A stretch of DNA of 64,000 bases from an uncultured Pelagibacteraceae bacterium (GTDB lineage Bacteria > Pseudomonadota > Alphaproteobacteria > Pelagibacterales > Pelagibacteraceae), in NCBI GenBank assembly GCA_902515095.1, contig CABXTC010000004.1, forward strand, positions 1 to 64,000, in the 5' to 3' direction. A program made the translations under genes and the position numbers. Shown here in pieces: positions 57,822 to 64,000 of this stretch (its first letter is position 1; each line of letters opens with the position of its first letter). The notes below the pieces were generated by a model that saw nothing but the letters and a program-made list of their open reading frames with translations, did not search any database and had not been told where the DNA came from.

Positions 57822-59017
57822 TACTTAAAAAAATTATTTTTTTGATTTTATTATCTTTTGTTATTACCAACACATCAAAAAGTGATTTTAAAGAAATAAG
57901 AAAAAAAGCAATAGTTAATAAACCAGAAATTGTTTTCCCAATCAAAAAAGATAAAAAAAAATGTATCACCGATATGTATATTAGCCCTGATATAAATTAT
58001 ATTAAGCCTGTATTAAAAGTTGAGGCACCTTCAGGATATGGCCTCGATGATAGATTCGACAATGCTAAAAGTAAATTTGAGGATTTTAGTTTTCCATGTA
58101 GTGGTGGAAATGTAGAAGCATGTCAAAATGTTAAAAGAGTAATTTTAGAATGGGCAAAAGCTAATGCTGCAAAAAGAACTGGCCCCTCTAATGGAGAAGG
58201 AAGACATTGGAATGATACCTTAACCGTAAATTTATATATAGCTTCACCAATGATGGCTGCGTACTCATTTGCTAAACAGGTAATAGATATTCCAAAGACT
58301 GAGGACAAAATAATTAAAGATTGGTTTAAAAGGATTGTTAAAAAAAATAAACATTTAATGTATGAATATTCAAATTATAAAACAGGATCTGGTGCAAATG
58401 GCACTCCTAAAAGAGCGCACAATCATGCCCTATCATCTGCAATGAGTCATATGCAGTTAGGCATTTTACTTAATGATGATAAACTTTTTAGAACTGCATT
58501 TAAGAATTACGAGGCAGCAATTAGATATCAACGTAAAGACGGAAGTATGCCAATTGAAACGAGAAGAGGCGGTAGAGCAATGTTTTATCAAGCAAGGGCA
58601 ATGAATGCGTTAGCTGTTATTGCTATATTAGCAGAAAACCAAGGTTATAATATTTGGGATTATGAGCATAAAGGAAAAAATTATCATAACATTGTTAAAT
58701 TTTTTATAGATTTTACTGAAAATAATGAAATCGTTTTCAAGTATGCGAAAAGCATGAAACACCCTGGACCTGCTAAAAATTACAAAAGACAAGATCTCAA
58801 TAGTAGATCGAGCAGTAATTGGGGATGGTTGTACGCTTATGCCTCAAGATTTCCTAATCATGAAAATGTCCAAAGACTAAAAAAATGGTCTCAAGATAAA
58901 AGTAATCTCAATAGTTACCAGTGGGATATAGTTCAGCATTATTTAAACATTGGAAAAAGACCTTTTGGTTCAGCCTCTTGGACAGTAGTTGAACCTAATT
59001 GTCATTTTACTAAATAG
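57818..59017 (+). CDS. Secreted alginate-lyase-like (alpha/alpha-barrel) protein
   Basis: 399-aa exported protein with a signal peptide (about 1-22). Its helical architecture and the blocks RTGPSNGEGRHWND, RAHNHALSSAMSHMQLG (Asn-His pair) and DGSMPIETRRGGRAMFYQARAMNAL resemble the Alginate_lyase / PL5 alpha-alpha toroid family, where an Asn-His pair and a Gly-Ser-(L/M)-Pro-x-Glu-x-x-Arg-Gly block line the catalytic groove. It may cleave uronic-acid polysaccharide in the periplasm, either food or the cell's own polymer. The family call is by pattern; activity is not certain. Convergent with umuC, 8-nt overlap. Confidence 0.7.
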   Translation: MILKKIIFLILLSFVITNTSKSDFKEIRKKAIVNKPEIVFPIKKDKKKCITDMYISPDINYIKPVLKVEAPSGYGLDDRFDNAKSKFEDFSFPCSGGNVEACQNVKRVILEWAKANAAKRTGPSNGEGRHWNDTLTVNLYIASPMMAAYSFAKQVIDIPKTEDKIIKDWFKRIVKKNKHLMYEYSNYKTGSGANGTPKRAHNHALSSAMSHMQLGILLNDDKLFRTAFKNYEAAIRYQRKDGSMPIETRRGGRAMFYQARAMNALAVIAILAENQGYNIWDYEHKGKNYHNIVKFFIDFTENNEIVFKYAKSMKHPGPAKNYKRQDLNSRSSSNWGWLYAYASRFPNHENVQRLKKWSQDKSNLNSYQWDIVQHYLNIGKRPFGSASWTVVEPNCHFTK

Positions 59018-60290
59018 CTCTAATTGTCGGTAGACAATAAAAATCAGCTGTATCTATTTTAGAAGAATACTGTCTTCTCATGTTCCATTTTTTATGAACA
59101 CCCGCACTTGCAAGACTTAATGTTGATCTGCCATATCTATAATTAGTATTATCAATTGATTGCATCAAACTTTTTATCTTTTCATCTTTTTCTGACGAAA
59201 ATAAATTTTTTCTTCCATCATCATTACGTATTCCTGTGAGCATGACACCTGCTTTCTGATATCGATATCCATTTTTAAAAATGCTTTCTAAAACTGAAAC
59301 TGCAGTTTTAACAGTTTCAATACTATTATTTGTTGCAATTGGAAAATCGATTGTCTTTGCATTTGAATAATAACCATAGTCTCTTTGAAAAGGACTGGTT
59401 CTAACAAAAACAGTAATTGCTTTTGCAACTAAAGACTCTGATCTAATTTTTTCAGATGCATTCAAACAATAATTTGCGACTGCTTCTTTCAATTCTTGAA
59501 ACTTTTCAATTCTTTTTCCAAACGATCTTGAAACAACACAGCTCTTTCTTTTTGTTTGTGTTGTTTCTAAATTAATGCAAGGTACTCCTCTAAGTTCCAT
59601 TGCAGTCCTAGAACTTAAAACATTAGAACATTTTTTGATCCACGTATTAGATTTATTCTTAAGTTGTTTTGCATTGTAAATTCCATTCTTTTGATAAAAC
59701 TTCGTAAGTTGTCTACCAACACCCCATACGTCATTAATCTCAACTTTTTCTAAGATAGGGTCTAAATTTTCGATTCCAATTAAACTTGTTACTCCTGATT
59801 GTTTTTTCTTTGCAATATGATTTGCAACTTTACTTAAAGTTTTAGTTTTAGCGATACCAATACTAGTTGGAATACCAGTCCATTGTAAAACTGTTTCTCT
59901 AATTTCTTTTCCAACTTTTTCAACTTCAGAATCTGGAAAATTAGATAAATCTATGAATGCTTCATCAATTGAATACACCTCTATTTCATTATTAAATCTT
60001 TTCAGAGTTCTCATTACTCTTCTAGATAAATCTCCATATAAAGAATAATTCGATGAAAAAACCTCAACTTTATTTTTAACAATAATATCTTTTGCTTTAA
60101 AATAAGGTTCTCCCATTTTAATTCCTAAAGCTTTAGCTTCATTGGATCTGGAGATAATACAACCATCATTATTAGATAAAACTACAACAGGTTTTTTTCT
60201 TATTTTTGGATTAAATAATCTTTCACAAGAAACGTAGAAAGAATTACAATCAACTAAGCCTATTTTTTTAGTACGTAGAATGGATGACAT
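59010..60290 (-). CDS. umuC: Error-prone DNA polymerase V catalytic subunit UmuC
   Basis: 426-aa Y-family polymerase for translesion synthesis. The active-site segments are GLVDCNSFYVSCERLF (D14) and VYSIDEAFIDLS. NDGCIISRSNEAKALGI and GIPTSIGIAKTKTLSKVANH are UmuC hallmarks. A little-finger domain and a UmuC-type C-terminal tail follow. It overlaps umuD by 23 nt and would be expressed from the SOS-type promoter upstream of umuD. Confidence 0.95.
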   Translation of the reverse strand: MSSILRTKKIGLVDCNSFYVSCERLFNPKIRKKPVVVLSNNDGCIISRSNEAKALGIKMGEPYFKAKDIIVKNKVEVFSSNYSLYGDLSRRVMRTLKRFNNEIEVYSIDEAFIDLSNFPDSEVEKVGKEIRETVLQWTGIPTSIGIAKTKTLSKVANHIAKKKQSGVTSLIGIENLDPILEKVEINDVWGVGRQLTKFYQKNGIYNAKQLKNKSNTWIKKCSNVLSSRTAMELRGVPCINLETTQTKRKSCVVSRSFGKRIEKFQELKEAVANYCLNASEKIRSESLVAKAITVFVRTSPFQRDYGYYSNAKTIDFPIATNNSIETVKTAVSVLESIFKNGYRYQKAGVMLTGIRNDDGRKNLFSSEKDEKIKSLMQSIDNTNYRYGRSTLSLASAGVHKKWNMRRQYSSKIDTADFYCLPTIRAI

Positions 60291-60663
60291 AAGTCACAAC
60301 CCCCCAAATGAAAACATCTTCTTCTTCATTAATTAAAATTCTATTAGAAAAATCTTTAGAGCCAGATGATAGAAATTTTTTATCTCTTTCTTGAACTAAT
60401 GTTTTAACCACAAGCTCATCATGAACATTTGCAATAACTGTTGAAAAGTTTTTTGGTTTTAAACTTTTATCGACGACTAATAAGTCTCCATCATTAATCC
60501 CAACGTCAACCATGGATTTTCCTTGCACTCTGATAATGAAAGTTGCTGGAACATTTTTGATTAAATGCATGTTCAGATCAATGTCTTCTTCGATGTAATC
60601 AGTGGCAGGTGAGGGAAAACCAGCACCAGCTTTATGTAGATAATAAGGGACCGTTAGTTTCAT
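60268..60663 (-). CDS. umuD: UmuD, S24 self-cleaving protein
   Basis: 131-aa LexA-like Ser/Lys protease. Cleavage would fall at A14-G15 in KAGAGFPSPA, the nucleophile is S50 in VQGKSMVDVG and the lysine is K87 in ELVVKTL. There is no DNA-binding domain, so it is UmuD and not LexA. I start it at ATG 60663. An upstream in-frame ATG (60693) lies inside the promoter, and translation from there would read through the -10 box and LexA operator. Confidence 0.94.
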   Translation of the reverse strand: MKLTVPYYLHKAGAGFPSPATDYIEEDIDLNMHLIKNVPATFIIRVQGKSMVDVGINDGDLLVVDKSLKPKNFSTVIANVHDELVVKTLVQERDKKFLSSGSKDFSNRILINEEEDVFIWGVVTYVIHSTY

Positions 60664-60678
60664 GTTCTTGTTTTGTTC
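60664..60678 (-). promoter_or_regulatory. LexA (SOS) operator of umuDC
   Basis: Reads GAAC-N7-GAAC on the minus strand (GTTC-N7-GTTC on plus), the exact alphaproteobacterial LexA box. It lies between the -10 box and the ATG, and overlaps the expected start site near 60675. Confidence 0.88.
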
Positions 60679-60681
60679 TAA

Positions 60682-60710
60682 TTTATAGCCCATTTACACA
60701 ATACACGCAA
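60682..60710 (-). promoter_or_regulatory. Sigma-70 promoter of umuDC
   Basis: TTGCGT (60710-60705) and TATAAA (60687-60682) on the minus strand are exactly 17 nt apart, directly upstream of the LexA box. Confidence 0.8.
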
Positions 60711-60734
60711 GAGGTTGTATTTTGAGTCCGTAAT

Positions 60735-60770
60735 TGAATCAAAAGTGAATCAAAACGTGAACATCAAAAC
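60735..60770 (+). repeat. Three imperfect direct repeats TGAATCAAAA upstream of umuD
   Basis: TGAATCAAAAG (60735-60745), TGAATCAAAACG (60746-60757) and TGAACATCAAAAC (60758-60770) stand head to tail between the divergent umuD and SOUL genes. A perfect DnaA box, TTATCCACA, follows on the minus strand at 60794-60786. Function unknown. Confidence 0.5.
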
Positions 60771-60826
60771 TATATTTTGTATGCTTGTGGATAACTTCAA
60801 CCAAAGATAGTTTAATTAAATACCAA

Positions 60827-61375
60827 ATGAAAAAAATTTTAGTAATTTTAATTTCAATATTAACTTTAAGTTCCCAAGCTATGGCATACGAGGAAGCAAA
60901 TTACAAGGTAGTAAAAGAAAATAAAGAATATGAAATCAGAAAATATTCTGATCGTTTAGTTATTCAAACAAATTCTATAGAGGGCAATGGTTTTAGAAAG
61001 CTATTTAATTATATTTCAGGAAACAATGAAAAAAATGAGGAAATTAAGATGACAGTTCCTGTTACTCAAGAGATAAAAAATGGAAATATGACAATGCAAT
61101 TTTACCTACCTTTAAAATTTAATAAAGATAATGCACCAAAACCTTCAAATTCAGATATAAAAATTTTAACTATAGAGGGTGGATATTATGCAGTAATTGA
61201 ATATTCAGGTAGATCTTCGGATAAAAATTTTACAAAAAATAAAGACACACTAGAAAAATTGCTTGAACAAGACAATATTACAATTTTAAGTCCTCCAATA
61301 AGAGCATCTTATAATTCACCATTTACTTTACCAATATTAAAAAGAAATGAAGTAATGTATAGGATAAATTTATAA
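60827..61375 (+). CDS. SOUL family heme-binding protein, exported
   Basis: 182-aa protein with a signal peptide (MKKILVILISILTLSSQAMA). The mature part has the SOUL core YEIRKYSDRLVIQT, GNNEKNEEIKMTVPVTQ and RASYNSPFTLPILKRNEVM. Bacterial SOUL proteins bind heme or tetrapyrroles; their roles are poorly known. I start it at ATG 60827. The frame is open back to 60785, but that removes the clean signal peptide. Confidence 0.88.
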   Translation: MKKILVILISILTLSSQAMAYEEANYKVVKENKEYEIRKYSDRLVIQTNSIEGNGFRKLFNYISGNNEKNEEIKMTVPVTQEIKNGNMTMQFYLPLKFNKDNAPKPSNSDIKILTIEGGYYAVIEYSGRSSDKNFTKNKDTLEKLLEQDNITILSPPIRASYNSPFTLPILKRNEVMYRINL

Positions 61376-61376
61376 A

Positions 61377-61739
61377 ATGAAAAAACTTGTATGTCATTGT
61401 GGGGCTGTAGAAGCAGAAATTAATTTAGATGGAGATTTAGCTAAAGTAATAAAATGTAATTGTTCTATTTGTAAAAGAAAAGGAGCAATTATGTCTATGG
61501 TAAAAAATGAAGATTTTAAAATTGTTAAAGGAGAAGATAAATTAAAACTCTATCAATTTCATTCAAAAGTAGCTAAACATTTCTTTTGCTCTAATTGTGG
61601 AATCTATACTCATCACAATCCAAGGATCAATCCAGCAATGACAGGATTTAATGTAGGTTGTGTTGATGAAATAGATACTTTTAAATTAAATGAAGTTTCT
61701 GTAAATGATGGTCAAAATCATCCTTTAGATAAAAAATAA
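61377..61739 (+). CDS. GFA/CENP-V family zinc protein
   Basis: 120-aa protein with the zinc ligands CHCGAVEAE, CNCSICKRKG and FFCSNCGIYTHH of the GFA fold. The family was named for glutathione-dependent formaldehyde activation, a function now disputed for most members. It lies 1 nt after the SOUL gene stop and 5 nt before the glycerate kinase, so it is probably in one operon with both. Confidence 0.85.
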   Translation: MKKLVCHCGAVEAEINLDGDLAKVIKCNCSICKRKGAIMSMVKNEDFKIVKGEDKLKLYQFHSKVAKHFFCSNCGIYTHHNPRINPAMTGFNVGCVDEIDTFKLNEVSVNDGQNHPLDKK

Positions 61740-61744
61740 TTTTA

Positions 61745-62668
61745 ATGCAACGATTTAGTTCATGTTTTGGAAGAGTAAAAAAAGATTGTTTAAAGTTTAT
61801 TAAATCTCAAGAAACAAAAGCTGATAAATTTAAAGATAAAGAAAGAATGATTAAATCTTTCTTAATACCACTATGTTTTTGGATCAGTAAAAAAGCAGAT
61901 AAAAAAAGGCCATACTTTGTAGGATTAGCAGGAGGTCAAGGTACAGGGAAAACTACAATTAGCTCTTTAATCAGGATTATTTTAACGAAATACTTTAAAT
62001 TAAATGTTTTTAGGATTTCATTAGATGATTTTTATAAAACAAGAAAAGAGCGGATAAATTTATCAAAAAAAGTTCATCCTATGCTTTTAACTAGGGGCGT
62101 ACCCGGAACTCATGACATTAATATGATGCTGAATTTTTTTAGAAAGTCAAAAAGTAAGAAATTTAAAAGATTAAAATTACCAACATTTAATAAAGCTATA
62201 GATGACAGATTTAACAAAAATAGATGGTACGATTTAAAGAAAAGGCCAGATGTTATTATTTTTGAGGGATGGTGTGTTGGTGCAAAATCAGAAAAAAATA
62301 ATACTTTAAAGAAAACAATTAATTCATTGGAAAAGGCAAAAGACCAAAAACAGATTTGGAGGAAATACGTAAACCATCAATTAAAATCAAAGTATAAAAA
62401 CTTATATTCACAATTAAATTGTTTGATTTATTTAAAAGCAAAAAATTTTAGTTTGCTACAAAAATGGAGATTAAAACAAGAGAGGAAACTTTGGATTAAA
62501 AGTAAAGTGAAATCAAAAATAATGAGTAGAGGAGACATATTAAATTTTATGCAAACTTATCAGAGAATAACTCAAAACATGTTTAGAAATATGCCCAAAT
62601 ATGCATCAGTTATATTCAATTTAAATAGTAACCATCAAATAAAATCTGCTGTATATAAAAAGAAATGA
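61745..62668 (+). CDS. D-glycerate 3-kinase, plant/fungal (GLYK) type
   Basis: 307-aa P-loop kinase. Walker A GLAGGQGTGKTT lies at residues 60-71. RISLDDFYKTRKER, RGVPGTHDINMML and FEGWCVGAK are the blocks shared with plant GLYK and yeast YGR205w, not with bacterial GlxK or GckA. It would make 3-phosphoglycerate from glycerate, closing glycolate/photorespiration-type salvage. The family also contains uridine-kinase-like members, so the substrate is probable and not proven. Overlaps the next gene by ATGA. Confidence 0.82.
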   Translation: MQRFSSCFGRVKKDCLKFIKSQETKADKFKDKERMIKSFLIPLCFWISKKADKKRPYFVGLAGGQGTGKTTISSLIRIILTKYFKLNVFRISLDDFYKTRKERINLSKKVHPMLLTRGVPGTHDINMMLNFFRKSKSKKFKRLKLPTFNKAIDDRFNKNRWYDLKKRPDVIIFEGWCVGAKSEKNNTLKKTINSLEKAKDQKQIWRKYVNHQLKSKYKNLYSQLNCLIYLKAKNFSLLQKWRLKQERKLWIKSKVKSKIMSRGDILNFMQTYQRITQNMFRNMPKYASVIFNLNSNHQIKSAVYKKK

Positions 62669-63960
62669 TTAAATTTTTATTTATAATTATAAGTATTTTA
62701 TTTTTGCTGAATAATGCAAACGCCGAAACTTTTTCTGCAGCATTAAAAAAGGCTTATAATGATAATAATGAGCTAAATGCTGAAAGAGAAAGTCTAAATA
62801 TTTCTGAGCAAGAATTGAAAATTTCAATAAGTTCTTATTTACCATCAGTAACCTTAAGTGGAAGTAAAAGTTCAGAGAATACTAATAAATTAACAAATCA
62901 GAATGGAACAGATGCAACAGTCTCAGATGTGGACCCAACTGTGCAATCAGTAACAATTACCCAAACACTAATTGATTTTGGAAGAGGTGCGGAATTAAGT
63001 AAAAGCAAAATTGGTATTGAACTAGCTAAAGCAAAGCTTTTAAAAAAAGAGCAAGAAATCTTATATAAATCAATCGAAGCTTACACGGGGTTAATCTCAG
63101 CTAATGAAAAACTTAAGATAAATAGATCCAATGTAAATCTGTTAGATCGTCAGGTTGAAACAGATAGAATTAGGCTTGAGCGAGGAAATATATCTTTATC
63201 TGATGTTGCTCAATCAGAATCCTCTTTAGCTGGATCACAAGCTAAACTGATTCAGGCTGAAAATAATTTTTTAACAAGTAAGCTAAATTATGAAAATGTC
63301 ATTGGTAAAATTAATGAAGCAGAGTCTTTAGATAAATCATCGATCACTCAGGTTAATCTTCCTGGGGAACTTAAATCTGCTATAGAAATATCAAAAAAAA
63401 AAAATCCAGATTTAATTATAGCCCAACTAGAGTATGAACAATCAAAAAAAGATACTACCAGTGCAAGATCTGATTTAGCACCAACAGCAACATTATCTTT
63501 TGATCGATCAAAAACAGACGACCTAAGTTCTACCTATGACGAAAAAGAGCAAGATACTTTAAAAGCTACAGTAACATGGCCATTTTTCTCTGGCGGTAAG
63601 AATTATGCAAATCTAAATAAAAACAAAAGCTTGGAGACACAAAAAAATCTTCTTTTAAGTAATATGACCAAAAAAAATCAGACAGATGTTGCAAGCGCCT
63701 GGTCAAATTATCAATCTAATAAAAGTCTTCTCAATTCAGTAAGAGCCCAAGTGAATGCTGCAGAAATCGCAAATGAGGGAATCGTTGCTGAATATAATAG
63801 TGGTTCAGACAGAACTACTCTTGAAGTTATTCAGTCTAACTCTTTATTATTAAATGCTCAGATTTCATTGGCAGACTCAGAGAGAAATTACATTCTTTCG
63901 CAGTTTAATCTTTTGAAATCTATTGGTTTGCTCAATAGTGAATATCTTAAAATAAGATAA
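62665..63960 (+). CDS. TolC-like outer-membrane efflux/secretion channel
   Basis: 431-aa outer-membrane factor. A signal peptide (about 1-20) precedes two structural repeats of the OEP domain (about 22-210 and 230-425), each with long helices such as LAKAKLLKKEQEILYKSIEAY. GNISLSDVAQSESSLAGSQAK and SGSDRTTLEVIQSNSLLLNAQ are repeat signatures. It would serve type I secretion or RND/MFP export; no partner lies in the window. It begins inside the glycerate kinase stop (ATGA). The last 40 nt of the window contain nothing recognisable. Confidence 0.93.
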   Translation: MIKFLFIIISILFLLNNANAETFSAALKKAYNDNNELNAERESLNISEQELKISISSYLPSVTLSGSKSSENTNKLTNQNGTDATVSDVDPTVQSVTITQTLIDFGRGAELSKSKIGIELAKAKLLKKEQEILYKSIEAYTGLISANEKLKINRSNVNLLDRQVETDRIRLERGNISLSDVAQSESSLAGSQAKLIQAENNFLTSKLNYENVIGKINEAESLDKSSITQVNLPGELKSAIEISKKKNPDLIIAQLEYEQSKKDTTSARSDLAPTATLSFDRSKTDDLSSTYDEKEQDTLKATVTWPFFSGGKNYANLNKNKSLETQKNLLLSNMTKKNQTDVASAWSNYQSNKSLLNSVRAQVNAAEIANEGIVAEYNSGSDRTTLEVIQSNSLLLNAQISLADSERNYILSQFNLLKSIGLLNSEYLKIR

Positions 63961-64000
63961 TAATTAGCTTTTTTAGTCTTAATTAAATAAATCTTGCTAA

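Noticed and set aside
60664-60693. Upstream ATG (60693) extending UmuD by ten residues.
   Set aside because: The extension would be encoded by the -10 box and LexA operator, upstream of the expected transcription start.
60786-60794. Perfect DnaA box as a sign of the replication origin.
   Set aside because: Only one box was seen, with no dnaA, hemE or parAB nearby and no AT-rich unwinding element that stands out from the background. About one match by chance is expected in a window of this size.

Overview
This window is one contiguous piece of a very AT-rich, tightly packed alphaproteobacterial chromosome. It almost certainly comes from the SAR11 clade (Candidatus Pelagibacter-like marine bacteria). 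The evidence is a proteorhodopsin gene followed by ferredoxin and a ferredoxin-NADP reductase, many 1-4 nt gene overlaps (ATGA, TAATG), no gene-free stretch longer than about 210 bp, Lys/Asn/Ile-rich proteins, and the alphaproteobacterial orders trcR, tkt-gap-pgk-fba, zapA-fthC-ymdB-yebC-ruvC-tolQRAB-pal and glyQ-glyS-ppdK. The SAR11 assignment is inferred from content and order, not from a database search. No insertion sequences, prophages or CRISPR arrays were seen.

Layout. 1-8.3 kb, minus strand: initiator tRNA, rpsU, trcR, rpmE, suhB, efp, thiE, then fba-pgk-gap-tkt (central carbon metabolism). 8.4-11.7 kb, plus: a coiled-coil gene with zapA, folate salvage, ymdB, yebC and a phage-type RuvC-like nuclease. 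11.7-16.7 kb: the Tol-Pal envelope system with CpoB. 16.6-24.1 kb: tilS, ftsH, folP, glmM, thiD, purA. 24.1-28.6 kb, mostly minus: rpoH, rluD, tRNA-Arg, an ABC-2 exporter, tsaC. 28.6-34.4 kb: isoprenoid genes (ispA, dxs, long-chain polyprenyl synthase) mixed with xseB, aroC and pdxH. 34.4-40.9 kb: S49 protease, glyQS, ppdK. 40.9-45.1 kb: nadC, nadA, tRNA-Leu, ygfZ, dihydroorotase. 45.1-46.8 kb: an extremely AT-rich pair of surface-sugar genes. 46.8-52.1 kb: SMR transporter, prpE, proteorhodopsin, ferredoxin, reductase, GST. 52.1-52.9 kb: dksA with two translationally coupled microprotein ORFs. 52.9-59.0 kb: two glycosyltransferases, ppc, a secreted lyase-like protein. 59.0-64.0 kb: SOS-type umuDC, a SOUL protein, a GFA protein, glycerate kinase and a TolC-like channel.

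The genes suggest a streamlined photoheterotroph. Light-driven proton pumping (blue-tuned rhodopsin) and a small Fe-S redox pair sit beside propionate activation. Gluconeogenic and anaplerotic enzymes (ppdK, ppc, fba, gap, pgk, tkt) supply precursors.

The most notable non-textbook signals are: (1) rpsU apparently starting at an AUU codon behind a perfect GGAGG, beside an initiator tRNA with only two of the three classical G:C pairs; (2) two tiny membrane-protein ORFs coupled to dksA by overlapping stop/start codons; (3) a compact, possibly switchable RNA leader in front of proteorhodopsin; (4) a sigma-32-type promoter that should give a leaderless ftsH mRNA; (5) an exact GAAC-N7-GAAC SOS operator on the umuDC promoter; (6) a phage-type RuvC-like protein where ruvC-ruvA-ruvB usually stands.
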